Positions 26,976 through 35,072 of a stretch of 39,235 bases of DNA are shown piece by piece; positions within the stretch are counted from its first letter, which is position 1, and each line of letters opens with the position of its first letter. Both the position numbers and the translations under genes were made by a program. The notes beneath the pieces were generated by a model. That model searched no databases. It saw only the letters and a list, made by a program, of their open reading frames with translations, and had not been told where the DNA came from. The stretch covers positions 1-39,235 of the forward strand of contig JAISBU010000018.1 of the NCBI GenBank assembly GCA_031266015.1, given 5' to 3'. Source of the DNA: Prevotellaceae bacterium. GTDB taxonomy: Bacteria; Bacteroidota; Bacteroidia; Bacteroidales; UBA932.

Positions 26976-27027
26976 TCTGCATGGCGTCAACGCTTGTTGG
27001 CGCTTGTAATTTGTTGCTTGGCATATG

Positions 27028-27060
27028 AAGTAAAGACCCGCAAGGCTGTCTTTACTTTTT
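27028..27060 (+). terminator. rpmH terminator
   Basis: AAGTAAAGAC (27028-27037) pairs perfectly with 27048-27057 around a 10-base loop, followed by T residues. Confidence 0.9.
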
Positions 27061-27111
27061 TGTTTATACCTTACTAGTGAGGAAAATAGGGCAACAAAGC
27101 GTTACCGGTTG

Positions 27112-27200
27112 TCATCCTGAGCGAAGTGAGGGATCTCGGATTTGCACGATGATGGTGCATTACTACAGCATGAGCTGCTTCGACAAGTTCAGCATGACAC
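27112..27200. repeat. Inverted pair of GTCATCCTGAGC-type elements
   Basis: The left copy (about 27112-27138) reads TTGTCATCCTGAGCGAAG, then GGGATCTC. The right copy (about 27171-27200) is in reverse orientation (GCTTCGACAAGTTCAGCATGAC). The pair could fold loosely. It lies between the rpmH terminator and mqnE. Confidence 0.6.
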
Positions 27201-27220
27201 TCCACAAGCCTGAATTGTAA

Positions 27221-28324
27221 ATGTTAGATCACAGCTATTTTTCGGAGCAAATTATTCCCATTGCCGACAAGGTTCTGAAGGGCGAGCGAGTTGGCCAAGA
27301 GGATTGTTTGACGTTATACAGGCAAGCCTCGTTGCCGGAGTTGGGCGTGCTGGCAAACGCCGTGCGTGAAAGATGGAATGGTAAAAAGGTGTTTTTTAAC
27401 CGCAACTTTCACATTGAGCCCACCAATATTTGCGTAAATAAGTGCAAGTTCTGCTCTTATCGACGCGAGGAAGGGCAGACGGGTAGCTGGGATTTATCGT
27501 TGGATGAAATCTTTACTATTGCTCAACATTATGTAAATAAGGATATTACGGAGGTTCATGTGGTGGGGGGAGTGCACCCTCGTCACGCCTTTGATTACTA
27601 TGAAAAAATGATCGGAGGTCTGCATGAGCTGCTGCCACAGGCTCACATTAAGGCATTTACAGCAGAGGAATTGTGGAAAATGGCAGAATTGCGGGGAACA
27701 CCTGTAGCGGATGTGCTGTATAGATTGCAGGAGCTGGGCTTGGGCTCTATTCCCGGCGGAGGTGCGGAAATCCTTGACGATAGCGTGAGAGCGGTTATTT
27801 GCGCTCAAAAAATAAGCTCCCAAATCTGGCTAAATGTACACGAACAGGTGCATTCGCTGGGAATGCCCAGCAATGCTACCATGCTTTACGGCCACGTGGA
27901 AACTTTTGAGCATAGGGTAAAGCATTTATCGCAACTTCGTGATTTACAGGATATTACAAAAGGATTTAATGCCTTTATTCCGCTTAAGTATCGCAGCGCT
28001 AATAATGAGCTGGGAGCAGCCGGAGAGCTGGCTGTTATGGAAGATCTCCGTAATTTGGCCATCTGTAGAATCTTTCTGGAAAATGTTCCGCATATAAAAG
28101 CCTACTGGCCTATGCTGGGCAAAAGCGTGTCCCAGCTGGCTTTGGCCTTTGGCGCCGATGATTTGGACGGTACTATTGATGATAGCACCAAAATATATTC
28201 TATGGCGGGCGCTCATGATAAAAATCCGGCTATGTCAGTGGCGGAGCTGGCAAATATTTGCCGTAGTGCAGGTTTTACTCCGGTAGAACGAGATTCGCTG
28301 TATCGGGAAATTAAGCAATATTAA
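27221..28324 (+). CDS. mqnE: Aminofutalosine synthase (radical SAM)
   Basis: Joins the chorismate-derived enolpyruvyl benzoate to the adenosyl moiety in the futalosine route to menaquinone. It has 367 residues. Seen: the radical SAM cluster motif CVNKCKFC (Cys71, Cys75, Cys78) within HIEPTNICVNKCKFCSYRR, then VHVVGGVHPRHAFDYY, IKAFTAEEL, LGSIPGGGAEILDD and NATMLYGHVE. These favour MqnE over its relative MqnC. The other mqn genes are not in the window, except a possible late UbiD-type decarboxylase at 12889. The gene has no obvious promoter box within 100 bases. It may be read with the PASTA gene, 79 bases downstream. Confidence 0.92.
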   Translation: MLDHSYFSEQIIPIADKVLKGERVGQEDCLTLYRQASLPELGVLANAVRERWNGKKVFFNRNFHIEPTNICVNKCKFCSYRREEGQTGSWDLSLDEIFTIAQHYVNKDITEVHVVGGVHPRHAFDYYEKMIGGLHELLPQAHIKAFTAEELWKMAELRGTPVADVLYRLQELGLGSIPGGGAEILDDSVRAVICAQKISSQIWLNVHEQVHSLGMPSNATMLYGHVETFEHRVKHLSQLRDLQDITKGFNAFIPLKYRSANNELGAAGELAVMEDLRNLAICRIFLENVPHIKAYWPMLGKSVSQLALAFGADDLDGTIDDSTKIYSMAGAHDKNPAMSVAELANICRSAGFTPVERDSLYREIKQY

Positions 28325-28403
28325 CGTGCTTTGCTTTGTATTATGCCCATGTAAGCCTTACTTTATGTAGCTTTAGCGTTTATACAAACATTACCTATAA
28401 TTG

Positions 28404-29255
28404 ATGCTCATGCTGAAGAAAGATAAAAAGGAGCCGGTATTTTCTGCAGGAAGGGAAACGCATATCCACTTTTCCCTGTGGGGAATTTGGCGCAATTTCT
28501 ATGTGAGAAGCATTGTATTTGTCGTTTGTATGGCTATACTGTTGGCCTTGCTTACCACCTTGGTGTTGCGTATTGTTACGCGCCATGGGCAAACATATCC
28601 GGTGCCGGAGTTGGCCGGTATGTCTATTGCCGATGCGCAAAAGCTGGCTAAATCCAAGAAAATGCACGTGGTTATAAACGATTCGGTTTACATTGCCCAT
28701 AAGCCCGGAGGTATGGTAATAGAGCAGAATCCGAAGAGTAAGGTAAGAGTAAAAAAAGATAGAAAGCTATTTGTTACCATAAATGCCCTCTCCGCAAAAC
28801 GTGTAGGAGTGCCGGATGTTGCAGGCTTATCATTGCGACAAGCCAAGGCAACGCTTGAAATGCAGGGGCTGGAGGTTGGCAGGCTATCCTTTGCGCCGGA
28901 TATAGCAAACAACAACGTGCTGAGACAACAATTCCGTGGCGCCATTCTCAAAGAAGGAGACAAGCTGGTGGTGGGTAGCCGGGTTGATTTGGTGTTGGGT
29001 AAAAGTAGAGCATCGGTTCGTACTGCGGCTCCGCAGCTGATAGGGCTTTCGCTTCCATCGGCAAGATCCGGCATTATAGAAGCCTCGCTTAACGCTGGTC
29101 GTATACGTTATGATGAGTCGGTAAAAAATATGACGGATTCGCTGGAGGCGAAAGTGTACTTGCAATACCCGGTTGCCACAGAAGAATCTACGCTGGAGGT
29201 TGGCTCTTTGGTAGACATTTTTCTTACGGTAAACTCCGCCAGGTTGGGGCAGTAG
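28404..29255 (+). CDS. Membrane-anchored PASTA-domain protein
   Basis: A 283-residue bitopic membrane protein: a short cytoplasmic start, one membrane segment (about residues 35-57, FVVCMAILLALLTTLVLRIV), then three PASTA domains in the periplasm (about 62-132, 135-205, 208-278), with VPELAGMSIADAQKLAKSK, VPDVAGLSLRQAKATLEMQG and APQLIGLSLPSARSGI as their openings. There is no kinase domain, unlike the Ser/Thr kinases that carry PASTA in Gram-positive bacteria. PASTA domains bind peptidoglycan or PBPs, so a cell-wall role is likely. The start may be ATG 28404 or 28410. The gene is first of a run with a T9SS cargo (34-base gap) and the RluD-family gene. Confidence 0.88.
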   Translation: MLMLKKDKKEPVFSAGRETHIHFSLWGIWRNFYVRSIVFVVCMAILLALLTTLVLRIVTRHGQTYPVPELAGMSIADAQKLAKSKKMHVVINDSVYIAHKPGGMVIEQNPKSKVRVKKDRKLFVTINALSAKRVGVPDVAGLSLRQAKATLEMQGLEVGRLSFAPDIANNNVLRQQFRGAILKEGDKLVVGSRVDLVLGKSRASVRTAAPQLIGLSLPSARSGIIEASLNAGRIRYDESVKNMTDSLEAKVYLQYPVATEESTLEVGSLVDIFLTVNSARLGQ

Positions 29256-29289
29256 TAAATTTTACGAGGCGAGTTCATAGGTTTAGCTC

Positions 29290-31275
29290 ATGGTTATACG
29301 CAAAAGAATACTGTGCATGATGCTGCTTCTGGCCGCGGGTACGTCTTTTGCCGGTGAAATGCTGGCGCCTTTGAGTGCACGTGCGAAACGCCCTGCCATT
29401 CAGCCACTGAATAACGCTCCGCTAGCTGCAGCTGCTGATACGCTTGCTCTTCCGTTTTTCGATGACTTTTCGGCCGCTACGAATGGTATTCCCGATCAAA
29501 ATAAATGGTTGGATCGTACGGTATTCATTAACAATACCTATGGCATCAATCAGCCTACCATCGGCGCTGCTACTTTTGATATTTTAAATGAGAAAGGTGA
29601 GCTGTACGAGCAAACCAATAGCTATGGTTTTACGGCGGACTCGCTTACCTCAAAGCCAATTCGACTGCTGCCGGCAGATACCTTAGGAGGCGTATTTCTC
29701 AGCTTCTACTTTCAGCCCGGAGGATATGGGGATATGCCGGAGCGAGAGGATTCTTTAGTTCTGCAGTTTCGGCTGAATGATACTACTTGGATTTCAGCTT
29801 GGAGAGCATCTACAGACAAAACGCTTAAAACCAATGCCGCCCATGTAATGCAGGAGTTTATGCAATCTATTGATACTCAGATATATACCTTGTCGGATAC
29901 CTTTCAGACCAAATTTTACAGGGCGATGGTGCCTATTCCCAAACGATTCTGCTACTCCGGATTTCAGCTCCGTTTTGTAAATTATGCCAGTCGTGCGACT
30001 TCGGAAATTGAAGGAATGACGGGCAACTGCGATACGTGGAATTTGGACATGGTGTACCTGAATCGAAATCGCACCATAGCTGATACGGTGATGATAGATG
30101 TTGCTCTTCAGCAGCCTGTGAAATCTATTTTGAAAGGCTACGAAAGTATGCCCTGGCGACACCTCAAGTTGAGTACCAGAGCACAGCGGGAGCAGCTGTT
30201 TACCGGCGGTAAGGTGTTGTTGGGATACAATGTTGCCAACCTGGCAAAATCCGCCTCATCATTTACTACATCTGTGAACTTGAGGTGCGTACAGGGTGGC
30301 GCTTTGAACAAGGGGGACAGGGGAGGTCATAACATTCAGGCGGATACGGTTCGTTCGGATTTTGAACATTACCTGTCAAGCGAAGATATCTTGTCGCCTA
30401 GTGCAACGCAGGACTCTGTGGCCTTTGATATAAAATTGTACATCGATAGCTATAACGCAAACCCCGGCTTGCGATCGGTGCTGGTTGCCAACGACACCAG
30501 TACCTACGAGCAAAAATTTTATACCTGCTATTCATACGATGACGGTACAGCCGAAAACGGCTATGGTGTTTTTGGTAATAGTGCATCGAGAGCAAGAATA
30601 GCGGTACAGTACTATTCGTACCTGGCCGATACGCTCAGTAGCGTTTACATATACTTCAACAGTACGCAGGATGGCGGCAACCTTCAACCTTTTACCCTAT
30701 CGGTGTGGAACGATGTAGGTGGAGCGCCTGGACAGCAGCTGTATAGCGAGAGTAATCATACTGCCGAATTCGATAGTCTTAACTCATTTGTATGCTATAA
30801 GTTGACGCGTAAAGTGGTGGTGAACGGGTTGTTCTACGTTGGTATAGTGCAGCAGAGCAATGCCTTGCTCAATATTGGTTTTGACAAGAATAGAGCGCCC
30901 GCCGGAAAGCTATTTGTTGACGAAGGAAATGGCTGGGTAAAGTCAGCGTATGATGGCGTTGGAGCGCTTATGATACGACCCTCGTTTGCTCCGTTTACTT
31001 GGGATGAAACAACCGGCGCCCCTCGGGAAAAAACGACCTATACTGTGGTAGCATATCCTAATCCTGCGGATGAAGAGCTGTACCTGAAGCTGCCTTCGGA
31101 GCTACAGGATAAAAATATTTCGGCAAAAATTATTTCATATACGGGACGAACTTTGCTGCATCGGGTTGACGTAACCGATGTTATAAATGTATCCGGACTA
31201 CCGCAAGGCGCATATCTGTTGCAGCTGCTGATAAATGATAAACCCGTGGCCATACAATGCTTTTTGAAAAGGTAG
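29290..31275 (+). CDS. Secreted protein with T9SS type A sorting domain
   Basis: A 661-residue secreted protein with a Sec signal (about 1-22, ending TSFA). The body is beta-rich, with a FFDDFS motif near residue 55 that opens many T9SS cargo proteins, and lectin-like sandwich segments. No catalytic motif is recognised. The last 75 residues form a T9SS type A C-terminal domain: VVAYPNPADEELYLKLP, then ISYTGRTLLHR, then LPQGAYLLQLLINDKP and a basic end. The protein should cross the outer membrane by the type IX system and be anchored or released outside. It sits between the PASTA and RluD-family genes, whose ORF overlaps its last codons if an upstream start is used. Function unknown. Confidence 0.88.
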   Translation: MVIRKRILCMMLLLAAGTSFAGEMLAPLSARAKRPAIQPLNNAPLAAAADTLALPFFDDFSAATNGIPDQNKWLDRTVFINNTYGINQPTIGAATFDILNEKGELYEQTNSYGFTADSLTSKPIRLLPADTLGGVFLSFYFQPGGYGDMPEREDSLVLQFRLNDTTWISAWRASTDKTLKTNAAHVMQEFMQSIDTQIYTLSDTFQTKFYRAMVPIPKRFCYSGFQLRFVNYASRATSEIEGMTGNCDTWNLDMVYLNRNRTIADTVMIDVALQQPVKSILKGYESMPWRHLKLSTRAQREQLFTGGKVLLGYNVANLAKSASSFTTSVNLRCVQGGALNKGDRGGHNIQADTVRSDFEHYLSSEDILSPSATQDSVAFDIKLYIDSYNANPGLRSVLVANDTSTYEQKFYTCYSYDDGTAENGYGVFGNSASRARIAVQYYSYLADTLSSVYIYFNSTQDGGNLQPFTLSVWNDVGGAPGQQLYSESNHTAEFDSLNSFVCYKLTRKVVVNGLFYVGIVQQSNALLNIGFDKNRAPAGKLFVDEGNGWVKSAYDGVGALMIRPSFAPFTWDETTGAPREKTTYTVVAYPNPADEELYLKLPSELQDKNISAKIISYTGRTLLHRVDVTDVINVSGLPQGAYLLQLLINDKPVAIQCFLKR

Positions 31276-31313
31276 TAGCTTGTGCCGAGCCTTGCCTTGA
31301 GGGAAGAAATCAA

Positions 31314-32363
31314 ATGAAAAATTCCAAAGAAACAGGAGAGGTTGATACGGAAGAAACCGATGAGCAATCAGGCTTATTCGAGCATTTTAACTTTGCTGTA
31401 GACAAGGGGCAAACCTTGCTGCGCATTGATAAGTTTCTGAGTAATAGGATTGAGGGGATTTCTCGAAATCGTATTCAGAACGCTGTCGACGCTGATAGTG
31501 TTTTGGTTAATGGTAAGCCTGTAAAATCAAGCTACAGGGTGAAACCGTTGGATGTTATTTCGGTGGTAATGCCTTACCCGCCAAGAGACACAGAAATCGT
31601 TCCGGAGAACATTCCACTCAACATAGCGTATGAGGATGACGACCTGATTGTACTGAACAAAGAAGCCGGTATGGTGGTACATCCCGGGCATGGAAACTTC
31701 AGTGGTACGCTAGTGAATGCTCTTGCCTGCTATTTGCAGGATTTACCCTTATACCAAGCTGGCGGTATTCGTGCCGGACTAGTACACCGTATCGATAAAA
31801 ACACATCCGGATTGTTGGTAGTGGCAAAAAATGAGCTGGCTCATACCAAGTTGGCCAAGCAGTTTTTTGATCATACCACCAAGCGCCAGTATATAGCGTT
31901 GGTGTGGGGAGTGCCGGATCCTGAGAGCGGAGCTATTGTTGGCAACATCGGCCGTAGCCTGCAGGACAGGTTAAAGATGACGGTATTTCCGGATGGCGAA
32001 AACGGTAAGCCTGCAATTACGCATTACTCTGTGGTAGAGAACTTTGGCTATGTTTCGGCGGTGGAGTGCAGGTTAGAAACCGGACGTACGCATCAAATTC
32101 GTGCGCACTTTCAATACATAGGTCATCCGCTTTTTAATGATGAGCGCTACGGCGGCAATGTAATTTTGAAAGGGACGACCTTCGCCAGGTATAGGCAGCT
32201 TGTACGGAATTGTTTCGAGATGCTTCCACGCCATGCGCTACATGCAAAGACGTTAGGCTTTGTACATCCCACAACGGGCAAAGAAATGCTGTTTGACTCT
32301 CCGCTGCCGGACGATATGGAGCTGGTAATGGAGAAGTGGCGAAGATATATTGAGAGCCGGTAG
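31314..32363 (+). CDS. rluD: RluA/RluD-family 23S rRNA pseudouridine synthase
   Basis: Makes pseudouridine in ribosomal RNA; the RluD type modifies helix 69 of 23S rRNA. The ATG at 31314 gives 349 residues; the frame extends to 31257 but that would overlap the preceding gene by 19 bases. Seen: an S4 RNA-binding domain (about 30-95, LRIDKFLSNRIEGISRNRIQ), the catalytic segment GLVHRIDKNTSGLLVVAKN with Asp161, and LETGRTHQIRAHFQYIGHPL. The gene follows the T9SS cargo by 38 bases. RluA, RluC and RluD are hard to tell apart by eye; the S4 domain excludes RluA proper. Confidence 0.92.
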   Translation: MKNSKETGEVDTEETDEQSGLFEHFNFAVDKGQTLLRIDKFLSNRIEGISRNRIQNAVDADSVLVNGKPVKSSYRVKPLDVISVVMPYPPRDTEIVPENIPLNIAYEDDDLIVLNKEAGMVVHPGHGNFSGTLVNALACYLQDLPLYQAGGIRAGLVHRIDKNTSGLLVVAKNELAHTKLAKQFFDHTTKRQYIALVWGVPDPESGAIVGNIGRSLQDRLKMTVFPDGENGKPAITHYSVVENFGYVSAVECRLETGRTHQIRAHFQYIGHPLFNDERYGGNVILKGTTFARYRQLVRNCFEMLPRHALHAKTLGFVHPTTGKEMLFDSPLPDDMELVMEKWRRYIESR

Positions 32364-32505
32364 TGGTAGGCCGAGCGTTGAAAATGGAAGGGTTGAAAAA
32401 TTAATGGCAGCCTTGTTTGATCGTTCGACTTAAAAACATATTCAAGGCAAACGAGCCGGATGAAAATTCAGCTGCCGGGGAATTCTCGGTAGCTGCTCAA
32501 AAAGC

Positions 32506-32545
32506 AGTAAGTAAAGCCTCGGATATTTCCGAGGCTTTACTTACT
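32506..32545 (-). terminator. rpsT terminator
   Basis: A perfect 18-base inverted repeat (32506-32523 with 32528-32545) around a 4-base loop. There is no long T run after it on the minus strand, only an A/T mix. A weaker 9-base hairpin (32469-32477 with 32487-32495, one mismatch) lies beside it. The pair is placed to end both rpsT (minus) and the RluD-family unit (plus). Confidence 0.85.
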
Positions 32546-32565
32546 ACAGACAACGGCGTAAAAGC

Positions 32566-32820
32566 TTACGCTAACTTATTTACGTGAAGGGCAGCAGAGC
32601 TCTTTAAGTTTGCCGCCTTATTATCGTGAATAAGATTCATTTTAGCTAGCTTATCCAGCATAGCCGTTACCTTAGGCAGCATTTGAGCTGCCACAACTTT
32701 ATCTGTAGTGTGGCGCAAAGCCTTAAGGGCGTTACGGGTAGTTCTAGCAAAATACCTGTTGTGAATGCGACGAACCTCGTCTTGACGAGCTCTTTTGATT
32801 GCTGACTTAATGTTTGCCAT
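32566..32820 (-). CDS. rpsT: Ribosomal protein bS20
   Basis: Small-subunit protein that binds 16S rRNA early in assembly. It has 84 residues, normal length. It begins MANIKSAIKRARQDEVRRI and is Lys/Arg/Ala-rich, with NLIHDNKAANLKSSAALHVN near the end, as in bS20. It starts 24 bases after tRNA-Glu on the same strand with no promoter box between, so the tRNA and the mRNA should be one transcript that is cut at the tRNA 3' end. Confidence 0.96.
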   Translation of the reverse strand: MANIKSAIKRARQDEVRRIHNRYFARTTRNALKALRHTTDKVVAAQMLPKVTAMLDKLAKMNLIHDNKAANLKSSAALHVNKLA

Positions 32821-32843
32821 AGTACGTTTGGTATATCAACTTT

Positions 32844-32918
32844 TGGTAGCCCATAGGAGAGTCGAACTCCTCTTTGCAGAATGAAAATCTGACGTCCTAA
32901 CCGATAGACGAATGGGCC
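32844..32918 (-). tRNA. tRNA-Glu (anticodon TTC)
   Basis: Read on the minus strand, the acceptor GGCCCAT pairs with ATGGGCT (a G-U at the first pair), the discriminator is A, and CCA is encoded. The D arm matches Bacteroides tRNA-Glu. The anticodon loop is TTTTCAT with anticodon TTC. The T arm is AGGAG, TTCGACT, CTCCT. The outermost anticodon-stem pair (27-43) reads T against C, a mismatch, leaving four pairs; this is unusual but all other elements are intact. Confidence 0.95.
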
Positions 32919-32941
32919 AAATCGTTTTTTTCAGGTGGGTG

Positions 32942-32973
32942 CAAAGGTACAAACCTTTTTCATACGTTGCAAA
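32942..32973 (-). promoter_or_regulatory. Promoter of tRNA-Glu and rpsT
   Basis: Minus strand: TTTG (32973-32970), 20 bases, TACCTTTG (32949-32942). This is close to ideal. Predicted start about 15-20 bases before the tRNA. Confidence 0.85.
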
Positions 32974-32991
32974 CTATTTCAAACTAATTTT

Positions 32992-33024
32992 TTTGCTAAA
33001 AAGTTAAAAACTTGGCTACCTTTG
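32992..33024 (+). promoter_or_regulatory. Promoter of the ABC-F gene
   Basis: TTTG (32992-32995), 21 bases, TACCTTTG (33017-33024). It is back to back with the tRNA-Glu promoter; the two -33 elements are only 19 bases apart. It leaves a leader of about 130 bases before the ATG at 33162. Confidence 0.8.
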
Positions 33025-33161
33025 TACTCAGCTGACAATTGGCAGCGGACAATTGACGATGTTGTGTCGTATTTTGCTGATTATTAGCATTGTACGTAGT
33101 TAAATCGGTGTAGTTATCCGCCTGTTGTTTTTACCGTCCGTTGTCACTTGTCCATTGTCGT

Positions 33162-35072
33162 ATGGTTTCTATTAGCAATTTAGTTGTAGCGTTTAATGGC
33201 ATCACACTTTTTGATGATGTCACTTTTATGGTTAATCCGCGAGACCGTATTGGCTTGGTGGGCAAAAACGGCGCCGGAAAATCTACGCTCCTCAAAATAG
33301 TCTGCGGGTTACAGGCTCCCACTTCCGGTCAGGTGGCTATACCGGAGGGGGTTACTCTTGGATATTTGCCTCAGATAGTGAAAGTTGCAGATGGTAGAAC
33401 CGTTATGGATGAGGCGTTTACGGCCTTCGCCCACCTGCAGGTCCTGGAAAAAAAGCTGGAGGATATTACCCGTGAGCTGGGCGAGCGCACCGATTACGAA
33501 TCGGAGAGCTACATGAAGCTGATTGAGAAGCTGAATGAAGTACACGACAAGTACCATATGCTAGGTGGAGATAATCGAGAGGGCGAGGCTGAGAAGGCGC
33601 TGATGGGCTTGGGCTTTAAACGGAGCGATTTCGCACGGCAAACGACGGAGTTCAGCGGAGGCTGGCGTATGCGCATTGAGCTGGCAAAGATTTTGTTGCG
33701 GCGTCCGGACCTTATTCTGCTCGATGAACCGACCAATCACCTTGATATTGAGAGTATTCAGTGGCTGGAGGAGTATTTGAAAACATACTCCGGCGCGCTT
33801 ATACTTATATCGCACGACCGCGCCTTTTTGGATGCGGTAACCAATCGTACCGTTGAGCTGGTAATGGGTAGGGCGCACGACTATCGCGTTGCATATTCTA
33901 AATATGTGGTTCTGCGTAAGGAGCGCCGGGAACAGCAAGTGGCCGCATATGCCAACCAGCAAAAGGCCATTGAGAAGACCGAAGAGTTTATTGAGCGCTT
34001 CCGCTATAAGGCGGCTAAGGCCAATCAGGTACAATCGCGCATAAAAATGCTTGAGAAGGTTGATCGTATTGAGATTGACGATGAGGAAACGGCGGCCATG
34101 CATATTAAGTTTCCGCCTGCGCCCCGCTCCGGTCAGGTGGTATATACTGCGCGAAATGTGAAAAAACAGTTTGATGGTAAGGTTATTTTTTCCGGAGCCG
34201 ACGTTACGATAGAGCGGGGCGATCGAGTTGCGTTTATAGGCAGGAACGGTGAGGGAAAAACGACTATGAGCCGTATCTTGGTTGGCAGCTTACCCTGTGA
34301 GGAGGGCGAATCAAAGTTGGGGCACAATGTAAACGTTGGCTACTTTGCCCAAAATCAGGATGACTTGATGGATGGTGAGTTTACCGTTTTTGACACGTTA
34401 GATAGAGTGGCGGCGGGAGAGATTCGAACGAAGCTGCGCGATATTCTTGGTGCATTTCTGTTTAAGGGCGAAGATGTGGACAAAAAGGTAAAAGTGTTGT
34501 CGGGAGGAGAGCGTTCACGTTTGGCTATGGCAAGGCTCATGCTGGAGCCATATAATCTTTTGGTACTCGACGAGCCGACCAACCACATGGACATGCGCTC
34601 TAAAGATATATTGAAAAATGCCCTGTTGAAGTACGACGGCGCCCTTATAGTGGTATCTCACGACCGTGAATTTCTGGACGGATTGGTAGGTAAAATTTAC
34701 GAATTCCGTGATGGCAGGGTGAAAGAGCATTTGGGTGGCATTTGGGAGTTTATGCAGCGTCGTAAGCTCGAAACGTTAAAGGAGATGGAGGCTGCCGCTG
34801 TGGTTGAAAAGGCCGCTCAGGTAAAAGAGCCGGTTAAGGAGGCGCAATATCAGGAGAAAAGAACGCAGGATAAAATTAGCCGGAAGTTGCGCAGGCAGCT
34901 GGAGGAAGTGGAGGCGCAAGTTGAAACGCTGGACGCCGAAATTTCGGAAATGGATGCTCTGCTGGCGGAAAAACCGGAGCTGGCCACTGCCGGATTCTTT
35001 GCTAAGTATGACGCTGTAAAGAAGCGGCAGCAAGAAGCGATGTGGCAGTGGGAAAAATTGCAAACGAAATAA
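33162..35072 (+). CDS. ABC-F family ATPase
   Basis: Soluble protein with two ATP-binding cassettes and no membrane domain; ABC-F proteins act on ribosomes, in translation control or antibiotic protection. The ATG at 33162 gives 636 residues. Seen: Walker A GKNGAGKST (residues 34-42), signature FSGGWRMRIELAKIL (about 163), Walker B LILLDEPTNHLD, an inter-domain linker with many Lys/Arg/Glu, second Walker A GRNGEGKTT (about 361), signature LSGGERSRLAMARLM (about 446), LLVLDEPTNHMD, and a C-terminal coiled coil (about 555-635). The C-terminal coiled coil recalls Uup or YheS rather than EttA. Likely a housekeeping member. The long leader could hold regulation, but no attenuator-like hairpin pair was recognised. 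Confidence 0.93.
   Translation: MVSISNLVVAFNGITLFDDVTFMVNPRDRIGLVGKNGAGKSTLLKIVCGLQAPTSGQVAIPEGVTLGYLPQIVKVADGRTVMDEAFTAFAHLQVLEKKLEDITRELGERTDYESESYMKLIEKLNEVHDKYHMLGGDNREGEAEKALMGLGFKRSDFARQTTEFSGGWRMRIELAKILLRRPDLILLDEPTNHLDIESIQWLEEYLKTYSGALILISHDRAFLDAVTNRTVELVMGRAHDYRVAYSKYVVLRKERREQQVAAYANQQKAIEKTEEFIERFRYKAAKANQVQSRIKMLEKVDRIEIDDEETAAMHIKFPPAPRSGQVVYTARNVKKQFDGKVIFSGADVTIERGDRVAFIGRNGEGKTTMSRILVGSLPCEEGESKLGHNVNVGYFAQNQDDLMDGEFTVFDTLDRVAAGEIRTKLRDILGAFLFKGEDVDKKVKVLSGGERSRLAMARLMLEPYNLLVLDEPTNHMDMRSKDILKNALLKYDGALIVVSHDREFLDGLVGKIYEFRDGRVKEHLGGIWEFMQRRKLETLKEMEAAAVVEKAAQVKEPVKEAQYQEKRTQDKISRKLRRQLEEVEAQVETLDAEISEMDALLAEKPELATAGFFAKYDAVKKRQQEAMWQWEKLQTK

Noticed and set aside
33025-33161. 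Attenuator or riboswitch in the 130-base leader of the ABC-F gene
   Set aside because: There is no leader peptide, no competing hairpins and no terminator; only short repeated words such as GACAATTG.
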